A stretch of DNA of 64,000 nucleotides from Paenibacillus solanacearum (GTDB lineage Bacteria; Bacillota; Bacilli; Paenibacillales; NBRC-103111), in contig NZ_CAJVAS010000019.1 in assembly GCF_910593845.1 (NCBI RefSeq), positions 1-64,000 on the forward strand, written 5' to 3'. The position numbers and the translations under genes were made by a program. Shown here piece after piece: positions 25,818 to 35,090 of the stretch. The notes beneath the pieces are model-generated. The model worked only from the letters and a program-made list of their open reading frames with translations, did not search any database and had not been told where the DNA came from. The first letter of the stretch is position 1. Every line of letters starts with the position of its first letter.

Positions 25818-26918
25818 ATGACCCCATTGAAAAGAACGCCGCTGTTCCCGCTGTATTCCCGTTACGAAGGCGCCCGCTGCATCGATTTCGGCGGCTGGGA
25901 GCTGCCGGTGCAGTTCGCCGGCATTCAAAAAGAGCATGACGCCGTCCGCAAGCAGGCCGGCTTATTCGACGTCTCCCATATGGGCGAATTTATGGTGAGC
26001 GGCCCGTCGGCCGAAGCGTTCCTGCAGCACATGATGACCAACGACGTCTCGCGGCTTGAGGACGGCCAGGCGCAGTATACGCTGATGTGCCAGCCGGACG
26101 GAGGCGTCGTCGACGATCTGCTCGTCTATCGGCTGGCTGCAGACCGTTATATGCTCGTCGTGAACGCATCGAACATTGACAAAGACTACGAATGGCTTGC
26201 GTCGCACCGCATCGACGGCGCCACGCTGGAGGATGTCTCCGGCGATACGGCGCTGCTCGCGCTGCAAGGTCCGCACGCCGCCGACATCCTCGCCCGGGTG
26301 ACGGATGCCGTAACCGACGGGCTGGCGCCGTTCCACTTCCTGCCGGAAGCGACCGTCTGCGGCGTGCACGCCCTCGTCTCGCGCACCGGCTATACCGGCG
26401 AGGACGGCTTCGAGCTGTACGTCGCCGCCGCCGATGCGCAGAAGCTCTGGCTCGGCCTGATGGAGACCGGAGCGCCGCTGGGCCTCGTCCCCGCCGGACT
26501 CGGCGCGCGCGATACATTGCGGTTCGAGGCGAAGCTGCCGCTGTACGGCCAGGAGCTGTCGAGCACGATCACGCCGCTGGAAGCCGGGCTCGGCATGTTC
26601 GTGAAGCTCGGGAAGCCGGCGTTCATCGGCCGCGACGCCCTGCTGAAGCAGAAGGAGCAAGGGCTGACGCGCAAGCTGGTCGGCATCGAGATGATCGACC
26701 GCGGCATCCCCCGTTCCCACTATCCCGTTCTGGCGGACGGCCGCCCGATCGGCGAAGTGACGACGGGCACGCAATCCCCGTCGCTCAAGCGCAACCTCGG
26801 CCTCGCTTTGATCGATGCCGCCTACGCGCAGCTCGGAACCGAAGTGTGGGTGGAAATCCGCGGCAAGCAGTTGAAAGCCGAAGTCGTCAAAGCGCCGTTC
26901 TACAAGCGAAGCAAATAA
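25818..26918 (+). CDS. gcvT: Aminomethyltransferase, glycine cleavage T protein
   Basis: ATG 25818 follows GAGGTGAGG; the longer frame from 25731 runs through the riboswitch terminator and is rejected. The 366-residue protein shows the T-protein pattern: [51 protein letters not shown]. It transfers the methylene group to tetrahydrofolate and frees ammonia. It is followed 28 bases later by gcvPA and forms one riboswitch-controlled operon with gcvPA and gcvPB. Confidence 0.95.
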   Translation: MTPLKRTPLFPLYSRYEGARCIDFGGWELPVQFAGIQKEHDAVRKQAGLFDVSHMGEFMVSGPSAEAFLQHMMTNDVSRLEDGQAQYTLMCQPDGGVVDDLLVYRLAADRYMLVVNASNIDKDYEWLASHRIDGATLEDVSGDTALLALQGPHAADILARVTDAVTDGLAPFHFLPEATVCGVHALVSRTGYTGEDGFELYVAAADAQKLWLGLMETGAPLGLVPAGLGARDTLRFEAKLPLYGQELSSTITPLEAGLGMFVKLGKPAFIGRDALLKQKEQGLTRKLVGIEMIDRGIPRSHYPVLADGRPIGEVTTGTQSPSLKRNLGLALIDAAYAQLGTEVWVEIRGKQLKAEVVKAPFYKRSK

Positions 26919-26946
26919 ACGTACCGTTCCAAGAGGAGTGATCGCT

Positions 26947-28305
26947 ATGAGCATGAAGCACCGATATATCCCGATGACCGAGCAGGATCAGGCGGAGATG
27001 ATGCAAACCGTCGGCATCCAATCCATCGAAGAGCTGTTCCGGGACATTCCCGCGTCCGTCCGCTACCGCGGCACGCTGCCGATGTCGTCCGCTTTGGACG
27101 AACAAGCGCTGCTGACGCACATGAAAGAGCTGGCCGGACGCAATGCCGACAGCGAGCGGTATCCGAGCTTTCTTGGCGCCGGCATTTACGATCATCATGT
27201 GCCGGTTGTCATTAACCATATCGTCTCCCGCTCCGAATTTTATACCGCCTACACGCCGTATCAGCCGGAAATCAGCCAAGGCGAGCTGCAGGCAATCTTC
27301 GAGTTTCAATCGTATATATGCGAATTGACCGGCATGAAGGTGGCCAACGCCAGCATGTACGACGGCGCCACGGCGCTGGCGGAAGCAGGCGCGCTCGCGG
27401 TTGGGGCGACGAAGCGCAAGCAGATCGTCATCTCCCGGACCGTCCATCCCGAAGCGCGGGCGATTCTGCGCACAACCGCCCGCGGATTGAACGTGGACAT
27501 CGTCGAAATCGGCTACGCGAACGGAACGACCGATCTCGAGCAGCTGAAAGCGGCCGTGACCGACCAAACCGCCGCCGTCATCGTGCAGTCGCCGAACTTC
27601 TTCGGCTGCATCGAGGAGGTGGCCGTGATCGAGCCGATCATCCACGAGCGCAAAGGTCTGCTCGTCGTCAGCACGAACCCGATCTCGCTCGGTCTCCTCG
27701 AAGCGCCGGGCCGTCTCGGCGCCGACATCGTCGTGGGCGACGCGCAGCCGCTCGGCATCTCGGCTTCGCTTGGAGGGCCGACCTGCGGCTTCTTCGCCGT
27801 CGCCGAGCCGCTCATGCGGCGCATGCCGGGCCGGATCGTCGGCCAGACGGTCGACCGCGACGGGAAGCGCGGCTTCGTGCTGACGCTTCAAGTGCGGGAG
27901 CAGCACATTCGCCGCGAGAAGGCGACGTCGAACATTTGCTCCAACCAGGCGCTGCTCGCCTTGTGCGCGTCGGTCTACTTGTCCACGATGGGCAAGGCCG
28001 GCGTCCGCGAAGCCGCCAACCTGAACCTGCAAAAAGCGCATTACACCGCGAAGCGCTTGTCGGCCTTGGACGGATTTGCGCTGCCGTTCGGCGCGCCGTT
28101 CTTCAACGAATTCGTCCTCCGGCTGCCGGAAGGCACATCGGCGGCCGAGCTGAACGGCAAGCTGCTGGACGCCGGAATGATCGGCGGATATGACCTTGGC
28201 GCCGCTTACCCGGAGCTGCAGGGGCATATGCTCGTCGCCGTCACCGAAAAACGGACGAAAGCGGAAATCGATACGTTCGCAGAACGATTGGGGGAACTCG
28301 CATGA
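26947..28305 (+). CDS. gcvPA: Glycine dehydrogenase (decarboxylating) subunit 1
   Basis: ATG 26947 follows AGGAGTGA; a second ATG two codons later is also possible. The 452 residues match the N-terminal half of P protein ([64 protein letters not shown]). This subunit lacks the PLP lysine, which is on GcvPB. Splitting of P protein in two is normal in Firmicutes. Its stop overlaps the gcvPB start by 4 bases. Confidence 0.95.
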   Translation: MSMKHRYIPMTEQDQAEMMQTVGIQSIEELFRDIPASVRYRGTLPMSSALDEQALLTHMKELAGRNADSERYPSFLGAGIYDHHVPVVINHIVSRSEFYTAYTPYQPEISQGELQAIFEFQSYICELTGMKVANASMYDGATALAEAGALAVGATKRKQIVISRTVHPEARAILRTTARGLNVDIVEIGYANGTTDLEQLKAAVTDQTAAVIVQSPNFFGCIEEVAVIEPIIHERKGLLVVSTNPISLGLLEAPGRLGADIVVGDAQPLGISASLGGPTCGFFAVAEPLMRRMPGRIVGQTVDRDGKRGFVLTLQVREQHIRREKATSNICSNQALLALCASVYLSTMGKAGVREAANLNLQKAHYTAKRLSALDGFALPFGAPFFNEFVLRLPEGTSAAELNGKLLDAGMIGGYDLGAAYPELQGHMLVAVTEKRTKAEIDTFAERLGELA

Positions 28306-29759
28306 AACCGCAAAAAGCGCTGATCTTTGAAATGAGCAAGCCCGGGCGCGTCGCTTATTCACTGCCCGCTTGCGATGTCCCGGAAGCCGCCCCGGAGACG
28401 TACATTCCGGCGTCGCTGCTGCGCAGCCAGCCGGCGGAGCTGCCTGAGGTGTACGAAGTGGACGTCATCCGCCACTATACCGAGCTGTCGCGGCGCAATT
28501 TCGGCGTGGACAACGGCTTTTATCCGCTCGGCTCCTGCACGATGAAGTACAATCCGAAGATCAACGAGGATGTGGCCCGCTTCGCCGGATTCGCCAAGAT
28601 CCACCCGTATCAGCCGGAGCAAAGCATCCAAGGGGCGCTGGAGCTGCTGTACACGCTTCAGAACGACTTGGCCGCGCTGACCGGTATGGATCAGGTGACG
28701 CTGCAGCCGGCAGCCGGCGCGCACGGCGAATGGACCGGGCTGATGATGATTCGCGCTTACCACGAGAGCCGCGGAGATCAGCGGACGAAGGTGATCGTCC
28801 CGGACTCGTCCCACGGCACGAACCCGGCCAGCGCCACGACGGCCGGCTTCGACACGATCACGATTCCTTCCAACGAGCAGGGGCTCGTCGATCTCGATCA
28901 GCTGCGCCGAGCGGTCGGTCCGGATACCGCCGCGCTCATGCTGACCAACCCGAGCACGCTCGGACTGTTCGAGGAGCAGATCGTGGAGATCGCCGCCATC
29001 GTGCATGAAGCCGGCGGGCTTCTATACTATGACGGCGCCAACTCGAACGCGATCATGGGCATTACCCGCCCCGGCGACATGGGCTTCGACGTCGTGCACC
29101 TGAACCTGCACAAGACGATGAGTACGCCGCACGGCGGCGGCGGTCCGGGTGCAGGACCGGTCGGCGTCAAGCAGCGGCTCGTCCCGTTTCTGCCCAAGCC
29201 GGTCGTCGCGCGGCGCGAAGACGGCACCTTCTTCTTCGATACCGAAGGCGCCGATTCCATCGGCCGGGTCAAGGCGTACTACGGCAATTTCGGCATCCTC
29301 GTCCGGGCGTACGCCTACATTCGCACATACGGTCCGGAAGGATTGCGCCGCGTATCCGAGTGCGCGGTACTGAACGCCAACTACATGATGCACCGGCTCG
29401 CGCCGCATTACGAGATTCCGTATCCCGGCGTCTGCAAGCATGAATTCGTCATGTCCGGCCGCGGCTTGAAGGCCTACGGCGTACGCACGCTCGACGTCGC
29501 CAAGCGGCTGCTCGATTTCGGCTACCATCCGCCGACCATCTACTTCCCGCTCAATGTGGAGGAGTGCATCATGATCGAGCCGACCGAAACCGAAAGCAAG
29601 GAAACGCTCGACGCGTTCATCGACACGATGATTCAGATTGCGCAGGAAGCCCAAGAGACGCCGGAGCTCGTAATCGGCGCGCCATACGATACAGTCGTTC
29701 GCCGTCTCGATGAAACGCTGGCCGCCCGCAAGCCGGTATTGAACTGCGCCTGCAATTAA
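28302..29759 (+). CDS. gcvPB: Glycine dehydrogenase (decarboxylating) subunit 2
   Basis: The 485-residue protein is the PLP-carrying half of P protein. Lys271 in [18 protein letters not shown] is the expected Schiff-base lysine, and [28 protein letters not shown] and [12 protein letters not shown]-like blocks are conserved. With GcvPA it decarboxylates glycine and loads the aminomethyl group on GcvH. It is translated from the ATGA overlap with gcvPA and is the last gene of the operon. Confidence 0.95.
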   Translation: MKPQKALIFEMSKPGRVAYSLPACDVPEAAPETYIPASLLRSQPAELPEVYEVDVIRHYTELSRRNFGVDNGFYPLGSCTMKYNPKINEDVARFAGFAKIHPYQPEQSIQGALELLYTLQNDLAALTGMDQVTLQPAAGAHGEWTGLMMIRAYHESRGDQRTKVIVPDSSHGTNPASATTAGFDTITIPSNEQGLVDLDQLRRAVGPDTAALMLTNPSTLGLFEEQIVEIAAIVHEAGGLLYYDGANSNAIMGITRPGDMGFDVVHLNLHKTMSTPHGGGGPGAGPVGVKQRLVPFLPKPVVARREDGTFFFDTEGADSIGRVKAYYGNFGILVRAYAYIRTYGPEGLRRVSECAVLNANYMMHRLAPHYEIPYPGVCKHEFVMSGRGLKAYGVRTLDVAKRLLDFGYHPPTIYFPLNVEECIMIEPTETESKETLDAFIDTMIQIAQEAQETPELVIGAPYDTVVRRLDETLAARKPVLNCACN

Positions 29760-29772
29760 CGACGCTTTACGA

Positions 29773-29976
29773 TTACGATAGCGGCAATCCCTTCGTTCGG
29801 CCTGTCGGACGGGGGATTGCCTTTTTGCCGTGCTGCTGCCGCAAAAAACGGTTCACCAGCTCATCGAGAAATTGCGACTGTTGCAGCACCAACGGATCTT
29901 GAATGCCGCGGGTTTCGGCCATTTCGTTCAAATCCTTCCGGACACGCTCCAGCTTCCGTTCGATCGATCGCTTCAT
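29773..29976 (-). CDS. Spo0E-like aspartyl-phosphate phosphatase
   Basis: The 67-residue protein has the Spo0E-family pattern: an N-terminal helix IERKLERVRKDLNEMAE and the signature SQFLDELVNRF, corresponding to SQELD in the family. Such proteins dephosphorylate Spo0A~P and delay sporulation. AAGGGGG precedes ATG 29976. Its last 15 or so codons lie inside the terminator hairpin of the convergent gcvPB gene. This fits a spore former. Confidence 0.85.
   Translation of the reverse strand: MKRSIERKLERVRKDLNEMAETRGIQDPLVLQQSQFLDELVNRFLRQQHGKKAIPRPTGRTKGLPLS
29783..29826 (+). terminator. Terminator of the gcv operon, inside the Spo0E-like gene
   Basis: GGCAATCCC (29783-29791) pairs with GGGATTGCC (29813-29821), followed by TTTTT (29822-29826). 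The stem is coding sequence for the end of the opposite Spo0E-like gene. Confidence 0.85.
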
Positions 29977-30326
29977 CGCGGTTCAACCCCCTTTTACAAA
30001 AAATACACGAAATCCGGTTTCATGAAACCGAACCTATGCCGCTATTCGTATTTCGGGAGAACCGCCAGCGCCTCTCCTATAAGCAGCGAAATGCATACGC
30101 GAACCCCAAGCGCCGTTGCGACGCTGCGCGGCGCAAGCGGTCGTTCGAAATCTGCAGTTGCCCTCCAACTCAAGCGGAACGAATCGGCCCAGGCAGGTCG
30201 CGGTGCGCGGTGCATCCCGCAAATTTTTTTGCCAAGCCGGTGCTTCAAACCAAATTTGCGCGGGTAAATATCCCCATCTGGGAAGCCGGATACATCTACT
30301 CAACCACGCAAAGGAGTTGTCCGCTG
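29977..30326. other. Intergenic region with two inverted repeats
   Basis: No supported gene lies here. GGTTTCATGAAACC (30017-30030) is a 14-base palindrome close upstream of the Spo0E-like gene. CGCAAATTT (30218-30226) and AAATTTGCG (30252-30260) are perfect 9-base arms 25 bases apart, before the small secreted gene. Either could be an operator. Confidence 0.4.
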
Positions 30327-30608
30327 ATGAAAACAGCTAAAACCAAATGGATCGCATTACTGATGGGGTTGTCCCTGATGGTTCCGACCGCCGCAGGCGC
30401 CGCGCCGGAATCGAGCACGACGAACGTTATCGACGAATCGCCTTGGGCCAGTCTCGCCGTCGGCCAAACGAATGTTGACGGCGTCACGGTTCCCGGCGTG
30501 TATCTGGTCACCAGCGAATCGAAAGTGGCCTTTATTCCCAACGGCGTCGGCCTTGTCGTGATCAACAAAGAGATCGCGCTGCCGTTCGGCGCGTACTACG
30601 TCAATTAA
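30327..30608 (+). CDS. Small secreted protein of unknown function
   Basis: ATG 30327 follows AAAGGAG and begins a signal peptide MKTAKTKWIALLMGLSLMV with cleavage near AAGAAP; the longer upstream frame is not supported. The mature part of about 67 residues is predicted to be mostly beta strand (VPGVYLVTSESKVAFIPNGVG). I do not recognise the family. Confidence 0.65.
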   Translation: MKTAKTKWIALLMGLSLMVPTAAGAAPESSTTNVIDESPWASLAVGQTNVDGVTVPGVYLVTSESKVAFIPNGVGLVVINKEIALPFGAYYVN

Positions 30609-30685
30609 GCCGCCCGGCGGTTCACGCAAACGGAAAGCAACGGGAGTGGGAGAAACACGGAATACATAGAGAAACAAGTGAGGAA

Positions 30686-30722
30686 GGAAGGCGCCGCAGA
30701 GAACCATGCTGTGGCGCTTTCC
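30686..30722 (+). terminator. GC-rich hairpin after the small secreted gene
   Basis: GGAAGGCGCCGCA pairs with TGTGGCGCTTTCC around an 11-base loop. There is no T run, so this is a weak terminator candidate. Confidence 0.4.
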
Positions 30723-30795
30723 GGCTTATGGCTTGGGCACGCGACGAATTCATGAGGACAAGCAGTTCATTACAATAGGCGCAGGGGTGAGAGGA

Positions 30796-31431
30796 ATGAA
30801 CAAAGGAACATGGTTGTTATGCGCAGGATGCCTGGTTGTATCGACGGTTATGGGAGTAGATTACAGCACCTCAAGGGCGAATGGCCCAGGCGCGGAGACA
30901 GCTGCCGCCTCGTTCATGGAGCTATCGCCAGACGCCGTGGCGACAGCGGCTCATGTCGTCCGGCGAGCCGCGCTGGGAGCCTACGTAGGCGCAAGCGCTA
31001 CAGCTGCCGAAGAAGCCGCACCTGTGAAAGCGGATTCTCCGCCCTCCGGGTTTGCGTTGAATTCGCTCAACGGCGTTTCGCTCTCGGATGACATCGCCGA
31101 GATCTTCGAGAAGAAAGGCGAGCCGCTGTCGGTGTCCAGAGACGAACTGATCACCTCCATCGAGACGTACCGCTTCAACGATTGCACGGTCGTCGTCATC
31201 GGCGATTTCATTCAATATATCGAGGTTCCCCGTTCATCGGAGGAAGTAAAAATCGACGGCGAGCCGCTCCCGCTGGAGCTGTCCGGGCTTCAGGACAAGC
31301 TGGGTGCGCCTTATTTCGAAAGCGAGGACGGGATTGTGTACAAAAACGGAACGAAAGCGTTAAAAATTTACACGACGGCAGGCAGCGACAAGGTCAACTC
31401 TATTCATTATTTCAATACGGCGACACAGTAA
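30796..31431 (+). CDS. Exported protein of unknown function
   Basis: ATG 30796 is preceded by AGGGGTGAGAGG; the upstream frame from 30706 crosses the hairpin and is rejected. The 211-residue product has an N-terminal hydrophobic export signal (MNKGTWLLCAGCLVVSTVMG), a low-complexity alanine-rich linker to about residue 90, and a folded part (95-211) including LNGVSLSDDIAEIFEKKGEP and GIVYKNGTKALKIYTTAG. That pattern recalls secreted proteins with repeated SmpA/BamE-like folds, but I cannot assign a family. It probably sits at the outer face of the membrane. Confidence 0.65.
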   Translation: MNKGTWLLCAGCLVVSTVMGVDYSTSRANGPGAETAAASFMELSPDAVATAAHVVRRAALGAYVGASATAAEEAAPVKADSPPSGFALNSLNGVSLSDDIAEIFEKKGEPLSVSRDELITSIETYRFNDCTVVVIGDFIQYIEVPRSSEEVKIDGEPLPLELSGLQDKLGAPYFESEDGIVYKNGTKALKIYTTAGSDKVNSIHYFNTATQ

Positions 31432-31690
31432 AGGTGACGATGACTAGACATGATTCCAATCATCAGCCCGAATCCAGGACAAGCCTTACCAAGCTCCGAC
31501 CCGCCGCGACCACGCAGCCGGACGGAGCCTTTGCTTGTTCCCCACTGATAAGCCCGCATCGAACAGCGCCTTCCTTTCCAAGGTTCGACCAACCGTATCG
31601 CAGCGTCGTAACGCGCGACCGTTTTTCTTGGTTCAGCATGTCGCAGTTTGCTTTAACGCGTGAGCGAACTTAAAGCACTGAATCGTGAAA
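31432..31690. other. Intergenic region, nothing recognised
   Basis: Between the exported-protein gene and the LapA terminator there is no frame with a ribosome binding site or recognisable product. No promoter or repeat stands out. Confidence 0.5.
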
Positions 31691-31714
31691 AAGGCCGCTC
31701 CTCCGAGCGACCTT
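31691..31714 (-). terminator. Terminator of the LapA-domain gene
   Basis: On the minus strand AAGGTCGCTC (31705-31714) pairs with GAGCGGCCTT (31691-31700) around a GGAG loop, followed by TTTTTC. Confidence 0.85.
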
Positions 31715-31794
31715 CCCATGGATCCTGCGCCTTACGGCTTCAAGCGATTCCTTTGTTCTTCGGCTATGCCTTCCGTCCTGCCCTGCCACGCTGC

Positions 31795-32154
31795 CTAATG
31801 CTGCAGCTTGCGGGGGATGGACCGCTCCGGCGTCTTTGCTTCCTCCGCAGACGCGACTTCTTGCTGCGCCGTTTCCGATGCCGCCCATAACGGCTCGGAT
31901 ACCATCGTCTTCATATGGCTTATTTGCCGTTCGAGCTGCCTGATCTGTTTCTTCATCCTTTGCTGCTTGATGATCCCAAGCAAGCCGACGATCACGCCGC
32001 CGAGCAATACGGAGCTGAGAATGACCCCAATGAGCGGCATTTCCGTATCGATCAAGCCCAGGTGGATCGGAACGGGAAATGCGTTGACGGCGGCGAACAT
32101 CGCGGCGACCAGCGCGATCAGCAGCATGCAAATAAACAGCCATAACGTTTTCAT
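31795..32154 (-). CDS. LapA-domain (DUF1049) membrane protein
   Basis: ATG 32154 follows GGAGGGG; upstream in-frame extension is unsupported. The 119-residue protein has two membrane helices (about 4-22 and 40-60) of the LapA/DUF1049 type, separated by an outside loop with PVPIHLGLIDTEMPL, then a cytoplasmic coiled coil (QQRMKKQIRQLERQISHMK). Relatives are small envelope proteins of uncertain role. It stands alone with its own terminator. Confidence 0.8.
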   Translation of the reverse strand: MKTLWLFICMLLIALVAAMFAAVNAFPVPIHLGLIDTEMPLIGVILSSVLLGGVIVGLLGIIKQQRMKKQIRQLERQISHMKTMVSEPLWAASETAQQEVASAEEAKTPERSIPRKLQH

Positions 32155-32210
32155 AACAATCCCCTCCTTCGCATAAGTACAGCGGGCGGAAACCGTTCCG
32201 GCCGTGCGCA

Positions 32211-32246
32211 AAGGCGGGGAATGAACCTTGGTCCATTCCCCGCCTT
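32211..32246 (-). terminator. Perfect 13-bp hairpin terminator
   Basis: AAGGCGGGGAATG (32211-32223) and CATTCCCCGCCTT (32234-32246) pair perfectly around 10 bases. On the minus strand TTTGCG follows. It should end the 105-residue gene upstream of it (32387-32704). Confidence 0.8.
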
Positions 32247-32386
32247 CGGCCCGGGTATACGCGTTGTTTCCCGCGCTGCGCCCGAATCCGGTGCACGCGT
32301 CCCGGCGCCGCATGGTGGCGGCTGAACCCCGCTCGCGCCAGCGGCGCACGAACCGAGACGGCAGCTTGCCCGCGCGTCCGGAATCG

Positions 32387-32704
32387 TCAGTGCTCCATGA
32401 GCGCGACCAGCTCATCCGGCTTCGTTCCTTCGCGGAGCAGCCGGCCTACGTGAAAGCTCCGCCGGTCCGCTTTCACGAAGAAGCCTTCCTCCAGGTGATA
32501 ACCGCGCTCCTTGGCGGACTGATGCAGCTCGCAGAACAGCTCTGCGGCCTGCACCGCGGTCTCCGCTTCCGCAAACGTTTCCAATACATTACCGGTGCCT
32601 AGCGGGTTTACTAATGCTTGAATATTCACTTGATAGGTGCGATCGGGTGTCAGACGTACAGAAACTTCACTTCCGTCACAAGGAATGCTGTGAACTACGG
32701 TCAT
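32387..32704 (-). CDS. Small protein of unknown function behind a Fur box
   Basis: ATG 32704 (AGGCGG upstream) gives 105 residues, without signal peptide or membrane helix. The sequence TVVHSIPCDGSEVSVRLTPDRTYQVNIQ followed by helical LETFAEAETAVQAAELFCELHQSAKERGY suggests a small alpha/beta fold. I do not recognise it. It has its own terminator and a likely Fur box 37 bases upstream of the start, so it may respond to iron. Confidence 0.65.
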   Translation of the reverse strand: MTVVHSIPCDGSEVSVRLTPDRTYQVNIQALVNPLGTGNVLETFAEAETAVQAAELFCELHQSAKERGYHLEEGFFVKADRRSFHVGRLLREGTKPDELVALMEH

Positions 32705-32740
32705 AGCAAACACCGCCTTCTATCATTATATTTGGTAGAT

Positions 32741-32755
32741 TGATAATCATTATTA
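32741..32755 (-). promoter_or_regulatory. Fur box upstream of the 105-residue gene
   Basis: TGATAATCATTATTA matches the 7-1-7 consensus TGATAATNATTATCA at 14 of 15 fixed positions. It lies in the 98-base gap between the CorA-like gene and the small gene on the same strand. Confidence 0.65.
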
Positions 32756-32802
32756 CCCTGCCCAGGGCGCCCGTGAAACATCCCGGTCTTGCGATGGTCC
32801 TC

Positions 32803-33756
32803 TTATGCGATATTCGAGCGCTTCTTCTTCCCCCGTATCAGGTCGCCGGTCCATCCCTTCCACCGCAGCCACACATAGACAAGCATCGTCAACATACAGA
32901 TGACAAGCATCATGCCAGCATAACCCCAAGGGCTATCCAGCCCCGGCATCCCCTCGAAATTCATGCCCCACAGTCCGGCGATCACCGTAGCGGGCGTGCA
33001 GACGACGGTAAAGACCGTCAGCGTCTTCATGATCTCGTTGCCGCGGTACGAAGCAATATTCTCATCCATAGCGAGCATCGTGCCTACCTCTACATCGTAT
33101 CGCTTCAAACGAAGCTGCAGCCGCTGCACCCGAAGTTCGGTCAGGCGGTAGTGCGCATTCCGCTCCAGCCGCTCGGGCGCAAAAGCCTCCTTCGCCGCGA
33201 TGAGCAGCTCCTCCAGCGGTTCGATCCGGCGCCGCCAATGCAGCAGATCATACTGCCGATGCATCAAGGCATCGAGAAGCTGCGCGTTGTTCGACTCGCG
33301 CATGTCCCGCTCGAGACGAGCCTGTTCCGCGGCAAACGCGTCCAGCCCGTTCATGCAGACGAGCGCCAGCTTGCCGAGCAAGGCGAATCCGCCTTCCTCC
33401 GGCGTCTGGCACAGCTCCAGGCTGCGGATCAGCTCCTGCTCACCGATCCCGTCCAGCCGGGAAAGGCACAGCTCGGACGTGAACAAATGTCGTTCCTCCA
33501 TGTAAACGAACAGCCACGCATCCTCGTCCTTCCGCTCGTCCGGCTCATTACAATAAGGCAGCGATCCGTATAGCGCCCCCTCCGTCTCCGCCTTCGCGCG
33601 AATGCATGGAACCCGGGCGAATTCAAACCGGTCCTGCTGCATGATGCGGATAAAATAGGGATGGTCGACGCGCAGCTCCTCCCGTTCCATCGGCGTCAGG
33701 TCTTGCCACCGGTGCCAAGTCCAGCCGCCCGGCATGACGATATGTCGTATGGCCAT
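32803..33756 (-). CDS. CorA-type magnesium/divalent metal transporter
   Basis: ATG 33756 with a GGAG site gives 317 residues; the longer frame to 33891 lacks support. The protein has a long soluble N-terminal part rich in charged helices and two C-terminal membrane helices. The first ends in the hallmark GMN motif (LWGMNFEGMP). CorA family proteins form pentameric channels for Mg2+ or Co2+. The N-terminal domain diverges from standard CorA. Confidence 0.85.
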   Translation of the reverse strand: MAIRHIVMPGGWTWHRWQDLTPMEREELRVDHPYFIRIMQQDRFEFARVPCIRAKAETEGALYGSLPYCNEPDERKDEDAWLFVYMEERHLFTSELCLSRLDGIGEQELIRSLELCQTPEEGGFALLGKLALVCMNGLDAFAAEQARLERDMRESNNAQLLDALMHRQYDLLHWRRRIEPLEELLIAAKEAFAPERLERNAHYRLTELRVQRLQLRLKRYDVEVGTMLAMDENIASYRGNEIMKTLTVFTVVCTPATVIAGLWGMNFEGMPGLDSPWGYAGMMLVICMLTMLVYVWLRWKGWTGDLIRGKKKRSNIA

Positions 33757-33898
33757 TCTTCCCGCTCCTTTCCCACTTGGATCCGGCCCGGGGATACACT
33801 GCCGTTCTCCGGGCTTTCCGCTTACGTTCCCCCACTCTTTCTTACGATTCCCCGCATTCCAGATCACCGAAACATCTCCGCACCGGACCATCGGCGTG

Positions 33899-33923
33899 GT
33901 TCAGCGCGTTAGATCGCGGGTAA
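33899..33923 (+). promoter_or_regulatory. Possible general-stress (SigB-like) promoter
   Basis: GTTCAG (33899-33904), 13 bases, then GGGTAA (33918-33923) resembles the SigB pattern GTTTAA-N13-15-GGGTAT. It lies 48 bases before a small membrane gene and upstream of a GSP17M-type stress gene. It is not certain that this organism has SigB; SigF-type promoters look similar. Confidence 0.35.
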
Positions 33924-33971
33924 TACTTGGCACGTTCGTACCTTGATTGCCAAATAAAGGAGCGATGAGCC

Positions 33972-34130
33972 ATGAAACCGGTAAGAAGCGTAGATATCGA
34001 ACAAAAAAACATCGAGCAAAAGTACGACAAAGGCTTGGTGGCATCGACTTTCATTAAATACGCGGCGTACATCATCATCTTCTTCGGACTGCTGTATTTT
34101 ATCGTGCGCTACGTATTCCCCTTATTTTGA
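33972..34130 (+). CDS. Small single-span membrane protein
   Basis: AAAGGAG precedes ATG 33972, and the frame encodes 52 residues. The first 28 are charged (MKPVRSVDIEQKNIEQKYDK) and the rest a membrane helix (FIKYAAYIIIFFGLLYFIV). It is too short for family assignment. It precedes the stress gene below by 113 bases. Confidence 0.6.
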   Translation: MKPVRSVDIEQKNIEQKYDKGLVASTFIKYAAYIIIFFGLLYFIVRYVFPLF

Positions 34131-34243
34131 CCGGGAATGAAGCGCTTGTTTCAAACCAGGGACAGACGGTTAATCAAAGGCATGCCGGTCCGACAAGGCC
34201 AGGCAGCGCAGCAAGTCATATTTGAATTTCGGGAGGGATTACT

Positions 34244-34648
34244 GTGAACAACAGAGTGAGACTCGTATCGACTGTCGAACAGGCCATTCAAGGAATTCGC
34301 GCTTTTCGGAGAGCAGGCTACGCGCTTGAGGAAATTTATGTACTTGCCCATGACGATAAAACGACCGAAGGGGTAGCCGACCTGATGGATACGAACAAGA
34401 TCGGCTTATACGAGGAAGGAATCGCGAACACGTTCGCCAACCTGTTCCGCTCCAGAGGGGACAAGCTCCGTTCGAAAATGGAGTCGCTCGGCTTGACCGA
34501 AGCTGAGGCCGACTTCTTCGAAAGCGAGCTGGACAAAGGGAAAATTCTCGTGATCGTCTGGTACGACGAGACGAAGCGATTCCATATGGACCCGGAAATG
34601 CATGAAGAACGCATCCCGCCGAACCGCCATCCTGCCGGCTCGCGGTAA
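34244..34648 (+). CDS. General stress protein 17M-like protein
   Basis: A GTG start (34244) follows GGGAGGG. The 134-residue protein matches the GSP17M/YflT family: an N-terminal alpha/beta domain with VSTVEQAIQGIRAFRRAGY and EIYVLAHDD, followed by KGKILVIVW. Family members are induced by heat, salt and ethanol in Bacillus; their biochemical role is unknown. The C-terminal tail is charged and proline-containing. Confidence 0.8.
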   Translation: MNNRVRLVSTVEQAIQGIRAFRRAGYALEEIYVLAHDDKTTEGVADLMDTNKIGLYEEGIANTFANLFRSRGDKLRSKMESLGLTEAEADFFESELDKGKILVIVWYDETKRFHMDPEMHEERIPPNRHPAGSR

Positions 34649-34730
34649 TCGGCTGAGGGAACGGCGTGAATCGCCGTCCTTGTATCACACTTGCTCATAA
34701 TCTTCGTCATTCCACCGGGAGGTGAGGCGT

Positions 34731-34895
34731 ATGTTAAGCTGGGCCGTCATTTTTTTCATCATTGCGATCGTGGCCGGGGTGTTCGGGTTTCTCGGAATTG
34801 CCTCCGCAGCCGCAGGAATCGCCAAAGTGCTGTTCGTCATTTTCCTGATCCTGTTCGTCGTATCGCTGATTCTCGGCCGCAGGACTTCATCATGA
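34731..34895 (+). CDS. DUF1328 (YtjA-like) small membrane protein
   Basis: GGGAGGTGA precedes ATG 34731. The 54-residue product has two membrane helices, with [19 protein letters not shown] and [19 protein letters not shown], and ends RRTSS. This is the pattern of DUF1328 proteins, often stress-induced and of unknown function. It is followed directly by a terminator. Confidence 0.85.
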   Translation: MLSWAVIFFIIAIVAGVFGFLGIASAAAGIAKVLFVIFLILFVVSLILGRRTSS

Positions 34896-34902
34896 CGGCG
34901 CA

Positions 34903-34940
34903 GAAGCCGCAGCCCATTCGTGACGATGGGTTGCGGTTTC
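34903..34940 (+). terminator. Terminator of the DUF1328 gene
   Basis: GAAGCCGCAGCCCAT pairs with ATGGGTTGCGGTTTC, and CTTTGCG follows. It starts a few bases after the stop codon. Confidence 0.8.
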
Positions 34941-35090
34941 TTTGCGTGGGAACGGACCTCTGCGGGTGTACGTCGCCTTTCGCGAGCGAAGTGCGAATAC
35001 CGAAGCAATGACCGGTTTGCTTCCTACGTTTGGAAAATACATGTATAATGGTTGGGTATTTATATTCCATTGTAAGGCAGGGAGTACGGC

